This document shows positions 8,882-16,936 of a DNA stretch of 64,000 bases, piece by piece. The notes below the pieces were generated by a model that saw only the letters and a list, made by a program, of their open reading frames with translations, was not told the origin of the DNA and did no database searches. Position numbers and translations under genes: made by a program. Every line of letters begins with the position of its first letter. Position 1 is the first letter of the stretch. Source of the DNA: Mycobacterium xenopi (GTDB lineage Bacteria; Actinomycetota; Actinomycetes; Mycobacteriales; Mycobacteriaceae); NCBI RefSeq assembly GCF_009936235.1, contig NZ_AP022314.1, positions 3,348,001-3,412,000 of the forward strand, given 5' to 3'.

Positions 8882-9736
8882 TCAGTCCGCGACCCCCGCC
8901 GCCTCGGCTTCGGCGAGTTCCTTCTTCCACTGCCGAAAGGTTTCTTCGGTGCGACCCCGCCGCCAGTAACCGGAGATCGACGCCCGTTGCGCGTCGACTT
9001 CGCGCTCTTTGCGGATGTAGGGGCGAAGGTTGTGCATGACAGCCTGGGCTTCTCCGTGGATGAAGACGTGCACTTGACCGGGCAACCACTGGGTGGTCTT
9101 GACCGCCTCGATCAACGGCGCGTGGTCACCGGCGCGGTCCTCGGGTACCAAGTCGGCTCGACCGCCTCGGTAGATCCAATTCACCTGGACCGATTGCGGT
9201 GCGGTGAGCGGAATCTCGTCTTCTGGGCCGGAGATTTCGATGAATGCCTTACCCACCGCGTTGTCCGGCAACGCTTCGAGGGCAGCAGCGATGGCGGGAA
9301 GGGCGGATTCGTCGCCGGCCAGCAGATGCCAGTCAGCGGTGGGGTCGGGGGCATAGGCGCCGCCAGGGCCCATCAGGTACATCGGCTGGCCCGGCTCGGC
9401 GGTCGCTGCCCATGGCCCGGCCACCCCGTGCTCGCCGTGTACCACGATGTCGACGGTGAGCTCGCGGGCTGCCGGGTCTGCGCGGCGCACGGTCATGGTG
9501 CGGATCACCGGCTGCTTCTCGACCGGCAGGCCGGAAAAGCTGTCCAGGGTCAACGGCCGGGGCAGCGCGGCCACGTCGACGTCGTCGGCGACGAATACCA
9601 GCTTGACGTACGAGTCGGTGAAGTCGTTGGGAACAAACGTGTCGAAGCCGCTGCCGCCGAGCACCACCCGGACCAGATGCGGCGCGAGTTGTTCACGACG
9701 CACCACTTCGAAGCTGTGCACTGGTCGACCCGCCAC
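8882..9736 (-). CDS. viuB: Siderophore-interacting flavoprotein (ViuB-like)
   Basis: A cytoplasmic FAD-binding reductase of the SIP/ViuB family, expected to reduce and release iron from ferric mycobactin. Features: the beta-barrel FAD domain with RTMTVRR, then the NAD(P)H-like domain with LLAGDESALPAIAA and the conserved WIYRGGRADLVPEDRAG, and the terminal GYWRRGRTEE motif. Length (about 284 residues) and location agree with Rv2895c. GTG at 9736 is preferred over the ATG at 9751 because GGAGG (complement of 9741-9745) is correctly spaced. Confidence 0.88.
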   Translation of the reverse strand: MAGRPVHSFEVVRREQLAPHLVRVVLGGSGFDTFVPNDFTDSYVKLVFVADDVDVAALPRPLTLDSFSGLPVEKQPVIRTMTVRRADPAARELTVDIVVHGEHGVAGPWAATAEPGQPMYLMGPGGAYAPDPTADWHLLAGDESALPAIAAALEALPDNAVGKAFIEISGPEDEIPLTAPQSVQVNWIYRGGRADLVPEDRAGDHAPLIEAVKTTQWLPGQVHVFIHGEAQAVMHNLRPYIRKEREVDAQRASISGYWRRGRTEETFRQWKKELAEAEAAGVAD

Positions 9737-9769
9737 ATCGCCTCCCTCCAAAGCGGACCGTCCGCCCGA

Positions 9770-10942
9770 CTATACGAGCCGGGCGGTTTGCGCTGCCTGC
9801 TGTGTACCCACCCGGACGATCCTCCAACGGCCCTCACGCTGCTCGGCTAAACCGGCAACCTCCAGCATCGCCAGCGGCCCGAACACCTGGGCCGGCGCTA
9901 GCCCCGACCCCACAGCAATCTCGTCGATCGTGGCGCCGCCGCGGCCCGGCAACGCCTCATACACCTGCCGCTCGGCGTCGCTGAGCGCGTCCAACGCCGT
10001 CGCGGGCCGCGGTTCGTCGGCCACCAGTTCCCCGATGCGGCCGACCAACTCGACGACGTCGTCGGAACGGGTAACCACCTCCGCGCCCGCGCGCAGCAGC
10101 GCGTGACAGCCAGCCGACGCCGACGACGTGACCGGTCCGGGAACCGCGCCGACCACCCGCCCCAATGCCCGTGCCCACGCCGCCGTGTTCGCCGCGCCGC
10201 TGCGCAGCCCGGCCTCCACCACCACCGCCGCACCCGCGAACGCGGCGACCAACCGGTTGCGCGTCAAAAACCGGTGGCGGGCCGGCCGCACACCAGGCGG
10301 GTACTCGGTGACGAGCAGACCGTGCCCGCCGATCCGATGCAGCAGCGCCGAATGCCCTGCCGGGTAGGGAATGTCGATCCCACCGGCGAGCACAGCCAGG
10401 GTGATCCCGTCGGATGCCAGCGCCGCGCGGTGGGCCGTCCCGTCGATGCCATAGGCGCCGCCGGAGACCACCGTGACGCCTTTTTCGGACAATCCCGCCG
10501 CGAGGTCGGCCGCCACGTGCTCGCCGTAGGCGGTCGCAGCGCGGGTTCCGACGACGGCCGCGGCGCGATGAGCGGTTTCGTCGAGCCGCGCCGGCCCCTG
10601 CGCCCACAACACCATCGGTGTCCTGCCCTGCGGTTTGGCGCGCACCGCGGCGCCGCCGAACGCGGCGAAAGCCAGCACCGGCCACTCGTCGTCGTCGGGT
10701 GTGATCAGCCGCCCGCCGCGCCGACGCAGAAGCTCCAGATCGGCTGCCGCTTGGTCGATTTCACGTCTCGCTTCGGTGTGTCGCGCAAGCCTGTCGTTGA
10801 CCTGGCCCCGCCGAACTCGTTCGGCCGCCTCGACCGCACCAACGCGTTGAACCAACGCCGCCAGCTCGGCGCACGGTGGTTCGGCCACCCGCGACAGGTA
10901 CGCCCAGGCCCGCAGTGTCGGGCCGTTCGCCGACTCGGTCAT
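9770..10942 (-). CDS. dprA: DNA-processing protein DprA/Smf
   Basis: A Rossmann-type DNA-binding protein that loads RecA on incoming single-stranded DNA in transformable bacteria; its role in mycobacteria is unclear. The DprA core is visible: VVGTRAATAYGE, VVSGGAYGIDGTAHRAAL, LAVLAGGIDIPYPAGH and the later FLTRNRLVAAF and EAGLRSGAANTAAWA segments. A C-terminal winged helix (TIDEIAVGSGLAPAQVF) follows. It is 390 residues. Its start overlaps the stop of the comM-like gene by 4 bp, as in the Rv2896c-Rv2897c pair. Confidence 0.92.
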   Translation of the reverse strand: MTESANGPTLRAWAYLSRVAEPPCAELAALVQRVGAVEAAERVRRGQVNDRLARHTEARREIDQAAADLELLRRRGGRLITPDDDEWPVLAFAAFGGAAVRAKPQGRTPMVLWAQGPARLDETAHRAAAVVGTRAATAYGEHVAADLAAGLSEKGVTVVSGGAYGIDGTAHRAALASDGITLAVLAGGIDIPYPAGHSALLHRIGGHGLLVTEYPPGVRPARHRFLTRNRLVAAFAGAAVVVEAGLRSGAANTAAWARALGRVVGAVPGPVTSSASAGCHALLRAGAEVVTRSDDVVELVGRIGELVADEPRPATALDALSDAERQVYEALPGRGGATIDEIAVGSGLAPAQVFGPLAMLEVAGLAEQREGRWRIVRVGTQQAAQTARLV

Positions 10943-12450
10943 CGCGATGCTCCCGGTTGGCGAAAGCTCAGCGCGGCAGCGACCTCGTCGACACCGGGTG
11001 CTGAGCGGCCGGCCAAATCGGCCAGCGTCCACGCGACACGCAAAGTGCGATCGACGCCGCGGATGCTGAGCAGGCCGCGGTCCAGCGCAGCCCGCAGCGG
11101 TGCCATCGCCACGCTGTCCAGCCGGAACTTTCGCCGCAGCAGGGTGCCGCTGACTTCGGCGTTGGTGCGGAATCCATGTGGCCGCCAACGCTCGGCCGCC
11201 GCGTAGCGGGCCCGCGCCACCCGGCGGCGCACCTGTGCCGTCGACTCGCTGTGGGTAGCGGAGAACGCGCTGGCCCGCACCGGGTGCATCTCGACGCGCA
11301 GGTCGACCCGATCCAGCAGGGGCCCCGACAGCCTGCCCAGATAGCGCCGTTTCGCCGCGGCCGGACAGATGCAGTCTCGCGGGTCCGAAGGCGCGCACGG
11401 ACACGGGTTAGCCGCCAGCACCAGCTGGAAGCGCGCCGGGTAGCGCGCCACCCCGTCGCGGCGCGCGATGCGAATCTCTCCGTCTTCCAACGGTGTTCGC
11501 AAAGCCTCCAGTGCACTCACACCGATTTCGGCGCACTCGTCGAGGAACAGCACCCCGCGGTGGGCGCAGCTGACCGCGCCCGGGCGCGCCATCCCCGAGC
11601 CGCCTCCGACGAGCGCGGCGACGCTGGAGCTGTGATGCGGCGCGACGAACGGCGGCCTGGTGATCAAGGGCGTCGCATCCGACAACAGCCCGGCCACCGA
11701 GTGAATCGCGGTGACTTCCAACGACTCGCTTGCCGACAGCGACGGCAGCAAGCCCGGAAGGCGTTGCGCCAGCATGGTTTTGCCCACTCCGGGCGGACCG
11801 GTCAGCATGAGGTGATGCCCGCCGGCGGCCGCCACCTCGACCGCGAAGCGGGCCTGCGCCTGCCCCACCACATCAGCGAGATCGGCTGCCGACTCGGGCG
11901 CAGCGGATATCGCGCTGATTCGGCCGTCCAGCGACGCCTCGCCGCCCAGCCAGGTTTGCAGTTGTCCCAGGGTGCGCACACCCCAGACGTCGATGCCGTC
12001 AACCAGGCTGGCCTCCGCCAGGTTGCCGGCCGGCACTACGACGGCCGACCAGCCATCGGCCTTGGCGGCCACCACTGCCGGCAGCACCCCGCGCACTGGG
12101 CGCACTCGCCCGTCGAGAGCCAGTTCCCCCAGCAGCACCGTGGTTTGTAGCCGCCGCCACGGTTTTCTTCGCTGCGCGGACAGCACCGCGGCCGCCAGGG
12201 CCAGGTCGTAGACCGACCCCATCTTCGGCAGCGTCGCCGGCGACAACGCCAGGGTCAGCCGGCTCATCGGCCACTGATTGCCGCAGTTGGTGATGGCGGC
12301 GCGGACTCGGTCCCGGGACTCCTGCAGGGCGGCGTCGGGCAGGCCCACCAAGTGCACGCCCGGTAGCCCCGAGGTGATGTCGGCTTCGATTTCGACGATC
12401 TCACCGTCCAAGCCCCGCACTGCGACCGAGAACGCCCGCCCCAGCGCCAT
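10939..12450 (-). CDS. ComM/YifB-like Mg-chelatase-type AAA ATPase
   Basis: A 503-residue protein with an N-terminal S5-like ChlI fold, an AAA+ Mg-chelatase domain and a C-terminal domain. Walker A is GPPGVGKTML, Walker B is GVLFLDECAE, and the Cys-rich loop ANPCPCAPSDPRDCICP is typical of the ComM/YifB family. ComM of naturally competent bacteria is a helicase that promotes branch migration during integration of DNA. It overlaps dprA by 4 bp and yraN by 1 bp, so the three form one transcription unit. It corresponds to Rv2897c. Confidence 0.9.
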   Translation of the reverse strand: MALGRAFSVAVRGLDGEIVEIEADITSGLPGVHLVGLPDAALQESRDRVRAAITNCGNQWPMSRLTLALSPATLPKMGSVYDLALAAAVLSAQRRKPWRRLQTTVLLGELALDGRVRPVRGVLPAVVAAKADGWSAVVVPAGNLAEASLVDGIDVWGVRTLGQLQTWLGGEASLDGRISAISAAPESAADLADVVGQAQARFAVEVAAAGGHHLMLTGPPGVGKTMLAQRLPGLLPSLSASESLEVTAIHSVAGLLSDATPLITRPPFVAPHHSSSVAALVGGGSGMARPGAVSCAHRGVLFLDECAEIGVSALEALRTPLEDGEIRIARRDGVARYPARFQLVLAANPCPCAPSDPRDCICPAAAKRRYLGRLSGPLLDRVDLRVEMHPVRASAFSATHSESTAQVRRRVARARYAAAERWRPHGFRTNAEVSGTLLRRKFRLDSVAMAPLRAALDRGLLSIRGVDRTLRVAWTLADLAGRSAPGVDEVAAALSFRQPGASR

Positions 12451-12818
12451 CAGCTGATCCCTTGCAGATGGGTGATCTCGGGGGTGCGGCAGCGCCCGAT
12501 CCGCACGCCGATGACGTCGATGCGGATGGCCGCCCACCCGCGGTCCTGACCGGCCAGCCACAGCGCGGCCAGCCGACGCAGCCGGCGCGCCTTCTGCGGG
12601 GTCACCGCGTTCGCCAGGCCGCCGAAACCGTCGCCGGTGCGGGTCTTGACCTCGACGAACACCACCGTGCGCGCAGCAGCGTCGGTGGCGATCACGTCTA
12701 TCTCGCCGTACCGGCAGCGCCAGTTGCGGGTCACAATCCGCAACCCCGACCGGGTCAGGTGATCGACGGCCAGTTGCTCACCCAGTGCTCCCAGCTCGGC
12801 TCGCGTCAACGTCGTCAT
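12450..12818 (-). CDS. UPF0102 family putative endonuclease YraN
   Basis: A 122-residue protein of the YraN family with a restriction-endonuclease-like fold. The conserved motifs GALGEQLAVDHL, RCRYGEIDVIA and VVFVEVKTR give the D-ExK active-site pattern. Function is not established experimentally; the fold suggests a Holliday-junction-type nuclease. It is the first gene of the yraN-comM-dprA run and matches Rv2898c. It is also the last conserved gene before the accessory island. The ATG at 12818 was chosen because homologues begin MTTLTRAELGALGE. Confidence 0.88.
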   Translation of the reverse strand: MTTLTRAELGALGEQLAVDHLTRSGLRIVTRNWRCRYGEIDVIATDAAARTVVFVEVKTRTGDGFGGLANAVTPQKARRLRRLAALWLAGQDRGWAAIRIDVIGVRIGRCRTPEITHLQGIS

Positions 12819-12954
12819 GCCGTCACAGTGCCTTGAAGGGCCGACACAGCAAGCCGACCCCAATACCGCCACCACACCGCGGCGCCGGGTTATCCCCAGT
12901 CACGCATCGATGCACAGCGGGCGACGTGCGGGCCCGGCCCGCGAGCTCGAGTAA

Positions 12955-13662
12955 CTACGGGGTGAACTGGGCCAGCTCGTAGATGCCGAGGCTTTTTTCG
13001 ATGTCGGCAACTTGGTCGACGATGCCTTCGAAGCCGGCGTGCCCGAAGCGGCGGTGCTCCTCGTCTTCGAATGTGTCGGCCAGCTCGAGAAACTCTTTGG
13101 CGGGCATGGTGTCCCGCAATGCCGGGAACACGACGGTGTCCTCGCGCGCCTCGTGTGGCTCGTACATGCGCACAAAAGCCGACAGGTCATGCAGCAACCG
13201 CTCCCGGCTTTGTGGATCCGAGACAGCCGGGGCGCTGGTCGCAGCAAGAACCCGATCGGTCAGCGCGCGGCCACGCTGGTGCTGGGTGCGCAAAATCGCA
13301 GTGACGTCGGTGAGTTTGCCAGCCTGTTCGAGTCGGGGAAACACGTACTGCTCTTCGAGGTGCTCGTGATAATCCTCGATGAAATGGCGAATGATGCCGG
13401 CCCCGGCGGCCAACGGCTGGGCCGGTATCGGCTCGCCCGCTTCCAGACGGCGGATGGCTTCCCGGTAGATCAACAGCACCCGCTTGAGCACCCCGTGCTC
13501 GCGCATCAGGTCTTCGGGTGGGGTGACTGGCGCCTCTTGCTGGGGCGCATTCGGTTCCGATGACCGGCGGCCACAGGCGGCCAGGGCTAGCCCACCGGTC
13601 GCAACGACCGAGATGCCCAGCAGCTCACGCCGGCCAAGCCCCGGCACGGTTTGTTCAGACAC
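12955..13662 (-). CDS. Tat-exported lipoprotein with hemerythrin-like domain
   Basis: The N-terminus has a twin-arginine pattern (RRELLGISVVATGGLAL) ending in the lipobox LAAC, so it is probably a lipid-anchored extracytoplasmic protein. The rest is a helical HHE/hemerythrin-like domain with iron-ligand candidates in HFIEDYHEHLEEQYVFP and EPHEAREDTVVFP. Such proteins bind a di-iron centre and sense or carry O2 or react with oxidants. The start is uncertain: GTG at 13662 has AGAGGG upstream, while ATG at 13686 is also in frame. It opens the accessory island, and no riboswitch-like sequence precedes it. Confidence 0.72.
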   Translation of the reverse strand: MSEQTVPGLGRRELLGISVVATGGLALAACGRRSSEPNAPQQEAPVTPPEDLMREHGVLKRVLLIYREAIRRLEAGEPIPAQPLAAGAGIIRHFIEDYHEHLEEQYVFPRLEQAGKLTDVTAILRTQHQRGRALTDRVLAATSAPAVSDPQSRERLLHDLSAFVRMYEPHEAREDTVVFPALRDTMPAKEFLELADTFEDEEHRRFGHAGFEGIVDQVADIEKSLGIYELAQFTP

Positions 13663-13903
13663 GCTGGGCAACCCTCTCTCGCACATCTCGATATCGCGCC
13701 GACAACTAACCAAGCAATCCGGACAGCGGACAACAACCCGTCGAACGTTACTCGCCGCTATCGGTTTTCGATACCGCTATCCCGGGGCGGTGGACAGGTC
13801 TTTTCGTGAACCTCAAGCTCACGCGCCAGTGCCGAGATTCGCCGCAAACCACGTGTTCGCATGACATATCGCCGACGCGGGTGCCTTTTCGATCGATGCG
13901 CGT

Positions 13904-14281
13904 CTAGCGGGCACCGCGTCGAGCGCTACCGCGCACCGAGGATCGCTGCGACGCAGGCCTGACGTCCGGTAGCAACCGGTCGCCGAGCACTTCACGAGCC
14001 AACTCCGCCAAAGCCTTGCGGTCTTGTCGCAGGGCCCGCTTTCCGGCCTGCGTGACTCGATAAACGCGTCGGGCGCGGCCGTCGACCACCCGTCGCTTGG
14101 AGCTCAGCAGCCCGTCGGCCTCCAGCCGATGCAGGGTCGGATACAGCGTTCCCGGGCTGATGTCGTGGCCGTGACGCGCGAGTTCTTTGGTGATCCAGGC
14201 ACCGTGGATTTCCTGTTCGGAAGCATGATGCAAGATATGAAGCCGCACCGCGCCGCGCTGGAATTCACCCATCACCCGCAC
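13904..14281 (-). CDS. PadR-family transcriptional regulator
   Basis: A 125-residue winged-helix protein: the HGAWITKEL, ISPGTLYPTLHRLEADGLL and RRVYRVTQAGKRAL segments form the PadR DNA-binding domain and wing. The C-terminal tail is short and basic and lacks the long dimerisation helix of larger PadR proteins. It lies about 100 bp downstream of the triple-DUF190 gene on the same strand and probably shares its transcript. Its ligand and targets are unknown; the DUF190 operon is the obvious candidate. GTG at 14281 or ATG at 14272 could be the start. Confidence 0.85.
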   Translation of the reverse strand: MRVMGEFQRGAVRLHILHHASEQEIHGAWITKELARHGHDISPGTLYPTLHRLEADGLLSSKRRVVDGRARRVYRVTQAGKRALRQDRKALAELAREVLGDRLLPDVRPASQRSSVRGSARRGAR

Positions 14282-14383
14282 CTGTCAGCACTAGGACAAA
14301 CCCGATATCGGAAGCCGATTCTACGCGCGTTGCGCTGTTGTTCAACGCGGTTGCAGGAGGGCAGCGCTGCCAGGCAACAGATA

Positions 14384-15463
14384 TCAGTACCCGTAGCGTG
14401 CGATGCGCATGCCATCACCGCGACCGTCATCGTCGCCGGTCACCAGCGCGGGCACCATCTCACTGGTCACCAGTCCGTGCTCGCGGGTGAGTTCGTCGAC
14501 CACGTCGAAGGATTCAGCAATGTTGTCGGGACTGTCGATGATGATGGTGACAACCGGGACCCGACGGCCCAGCGAGAACAGGCGATCGCCGTGCGGTTCG
14601 TGGTCGCCGTGGAAGCCCCAGATTCCCCGCAACACCGTCGCGCCCCGGGACGCCCTGCGCTGCCGAAGTCGGTGGATCAGCGCACGGTGCACGGGCATGC
14701 CGTCACAGCGGGCTGACTCGGAGGTATAGACCATCAGCTTCTGCCACAGCGGCAGCCCGTGATCGTCGGTTCCCGGTAGCGCATGCGGTCTTTCCAGCAT
14801 CTCGCCGTCGCGCTTGCACACCCTGACCCGTTCAAGCGTGACGAGCGGCCGCCGCAGCAGTCCACCGAGTTCTGGCAGCACCCGCCCGATGCGCTCACCG
14901 CTTCCGACAGCAATGATCATCATCGGTACATCCGCGTTGCGGTCGAAGAACCGGGCACGTTTGCGCTGTCCACGCACGGTTCCGTCGACGCCAAGGAATA
15001 CCGACGCGCCCGCGAGCTGACGCCGATACATCAGGTCGCACAGCGCGATGTATGCGGGAACGCCGTAGACGCGTTCCTTGCGACCGACGTAGATCGTCAG
15101 TTTGGTCGCCTCGTGCAGATCGTCGGACAGCTGGACGGGTCCAATGTCGTCGCGCAGCAAGCGCGCCCGCTCGAGGGTCACTAACCCGCGTCGCGGCATC
15201 GCAAGTCGCGGCTCGAGTAGCGCCTCGATCGCTGTCCTGGTATCCACCGCGATGACAGCGACGGGCGGGTCCTCGGACAAGCTCAGGGATTGGTCGCTTC
15301 TTAGCTGGTGCCGCGAGCCGAAGCCGGCAATGCCGCGCAGCACTATGCTGGTTGCCACTCGTCGCTCTTCGTATATGCCGAGCAACACATCGGCGAGGAA
15401 CCGGCCGCGGGTGCGCTGACGCTCGTCGAAGTACGCGCTGAGCTTGAGGCAGTCCTCGTCCAC
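14384..15463 (-). CDS. Protein with three DUF190 domains
   Basis: Three tandem repeats of the DUF190 fold (GlnB-like alpha/beta) are visible in about 359 residues. Each runs from a KLx(A/I/V)Y strand through a VLRGIxGFG or VFLGVDG turn to a VxxIIxVDxxxxIE-like strand and a GLVTxExx end. Single DUF190 proteins are often encoded beside the fluoride channel gene crcB; here there are three domains and no crcB. The biochemical role is unknown; a PII-like sensor is plausible. GTG at 15463 with GGAGGAG upstream is the start. The gene is divergent from the enolase gene across a 197-bp region containing the riboswitch-like element. Confidence 0.8.
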   Translation of the reverse strand: MDEDCLKLSAYFDERQRTRGRFLADVLLGIYEERRVATSIVLRGIAGFGSRHQLRSDQSLSLSEDPPVAVIAVDTRTAIEALLEPRLAMPRRGLVTLERARLLRDDIGPVQLSDDLHEATKLTIYVGRKERVYGVPAYIALCDLMYRRQLAGASVFLGVDGTVRGQRKRARFFDRNADVPMMIIAVGSGERIGRVLPELGGLLRRPLVTLERVRVCKRDGEMLERPHALPGTDDHGLPLWQKLMVYTSESARCDGMPVHRALIHRLRQRRASRGATVLRGIWGFHGDHEPHGDRLFSLGRRVPVVTIIIDSPDNIAESFDVVDELTREHGLVTSEMVPALVTGDDDGRGDGMRIARYGY

Positions 15464-15536
15464 CAGGCTCCTCCGGTTGCGGTGCAAGTGTTTTGTGTTG
15501 TTCCAACCAGCGTGCTGGTAGATTCTCTCCCGAGAT

Positions 15537-15591
15537 GGCGGTGGGGCTCGCCACAACCGTACGTCCACAGCGGACGGCCAACGGTCCCTCC
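15537..15591 (+). promoter_or_regulatory. Variant fluoride-riboswitch-like RNA before enolase
   Basis: P1 and its loop, GGCGGTGGGGCTCGCC, match the good copy at 25604 at 14 of 16 positions. A 5-bp P2 stem (CGTCC/GGACG) follows, and the 3' strand GGTCCC can pair with the P1 loop GGGGC to form the pseudoknot. The normally conserved CTGATGG is CCAACGG here, changed by transitions, so ligand binding may be altered or lost. The P1 variant GGCGGTGG is shared with the copy upstream of the EttA-like gene. It ends about 70 nt before the enolase start. Confidence 0.5.
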
Positions 15592-15660
15592 TGACACACA
15601 CGTGCTCGACGGGACACCGAGACATCTGTGTCCGGTCGGTTGCGATTGGGAGGAATGTAA

Positions 15661-16926
15661 GTGGCGGTGCAGTTTTCGTCGATATCGGCGATCGAAATCT
15701 TGGATTCCCGGGGGCGGCCGACGTTGTCGGTGCGGGCAACACTTGCTGACGGACGTCGGGTCGGCGCCGGCGTGCCGTCCGGAGCGTCGACCGGCAGCCG
15801 GGAAGCTGTCGAACTGCGCGACCACGACGAGCGCTATGGCGGCCTGGGTGTGCGGCGCGCTGTGGCGCATGTCAACGGGCCGATCGCCGACAGATTGACC
15901 GGTCTACCGTTTACGTCTCTGGAGCAGATCGATCAGACCTTACGGGAATTGGACGGCACCGTCGACAAGTCCCGGTTGGGCGCTAACGCAATCATTGGGG
16001 TTTCGATGACCGCGGCACGGGCATTCGCGCTTGATGCCGGGCAGCCTTTGTGGCAGTGGCTGATTCCGACGGGAGTGGTTCCCCGGTTGCCGGTGCCACA
16101 CTTCAACGTCATCAACGGCGGGGCCCACGCGATCAATGATCTCGACTTCCAGGAATTCATGATCGCCCCGCTCGGCGCACCGTCGTTGCCTGAAGCGGTT
16201 CGCGCAGGCACCGAGGTGTACCGGCAGCTGGGGGCGGCTTTGGCCGACCGCAAACTTGCGACCGGTCTGGGAGACGAAGGCGGCTTTGCACCCGAAATTA
16301 ACTGTCCTGAAGACGTTTTAGCACTGCTTACGCAGGCTATAGCCGATGCCGGCTACACGTCCGGCCGAGACGGTATCGCCATTGCGCTGGATCCCGCCGC
16401 CAGTGAATTCCACCGTGACGGCCGCTACCAGCTGTGCGGTGAATCGCTGACCAGCGACGAACTAATCGACCGTTACCGCGGCATCGTCGAGGCTTTCCCA
16501 GTGTGGAGCATCGAGGATGGCATGGGTGAGCACGACACCGCGGGCTGGCAGAAGCTCACCGAGGTGTTGGGTGAGCGGGTGCAACTCGTCGGTGACGACA
16601 ATTTCGTGACTAACCCCGACCTGATTGCTTCCGGGGTGCGCAACGGTATCGGTAATGCGGCGTTGATCAAGCTCAATCAGATCGGCACGGTGTCGGAAAC
16701 CCTTGAGGCGCTGAGCGTGTGCCGAGCGGCCGGATACGGCGCGATGATTTCACACCGCTCAGGTGAAACTCACGATTCGTTTATCGCCGACCTGGCGGTA
16801 GGCTGTGGGTGTGGTCAAATCAAATCCGGTGCTCCAGCCCGCGGGGAGAGAGTCGCCAAATACAATCGCCTCCTCGAAATCGCTGCTGCTGCGCCAGATT
16901 TAGGCTTCGGCTTGGCCCGCCGCTGA
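15661..16926 (+). CDS. eno: Enolase (accessory paralogue)
   Basis: A 421-residue enolase interconverting 2-phosphoglycerate and phosphoenolpyruvate. Catalytic and Mg2+ sites are all recognisable: GDEGGFAP, the metal ligands in IALDPAASEF, SIEDGMGEHD and LVGDDNFVTN, the catalytic Lys in LIKLNQIGT, and MISHRSGET with QIKSGAPARGERVAKYN. It differs clearly from my recollection of the M. tuberculosis housekeeping enolase Rv1023, for example in SIEDGMGEHD where SIEDPLxEDD is usual. Enolase is classically inhibited by fluoride with phosphate and Mg2+, and enolase genes are known crcB-RNA neighbours, so a fluoride-induced extra copy is a coherent reading. Start GTG with GGGAGG 7 nt upstream. Confidence 0.9.
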   Translation: MAVQFSSISAIEILDSRGRPTLSVRATLADGRRVGAGVPSGASTGSREAVELRDHDERYGGLGVRRAVAHVNGPIADRLTGLPFTSLEQIDQTLRELDGTVDKSRLGANAIIGVSMTAARAFALDAGQPLWQWLIPTGVVPRLPVPHFNVINGGAHAINDLDFQEFMIAPLGAPSLPEAVRAGTEVYRQLGAALADRKLATGLGDEGGFAPEINCPEDVLALLTQAIADAGYTSGRDGIAIALDPAASEFHRDGRYQLCGESLTSDELIDRYRGIVEAFPVWSIEDGMGEHDTAGWQKLTEVLGERVQLVGDDNFVTNPDLIASGVRNGIGNAALIKLNQIGTVSETLEALSVCRAAGYGAMISHRSGETHDSFIADLAVGCGCGQIKSGAPARGERVAKYNRLLEIAAAAPDLGFGLARR

Positions 16927-16936
16927 CCGGCTGGCC

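Noticed and set aside
15537..15591. Riboswitch on the minus strand for the DUF190 gene
   Set aside because: The P1 segment is nearly self-complementary, but on the minus strand the P2 and GATGG elements and the pseudoknot partner are missing; only the plus strand fits.
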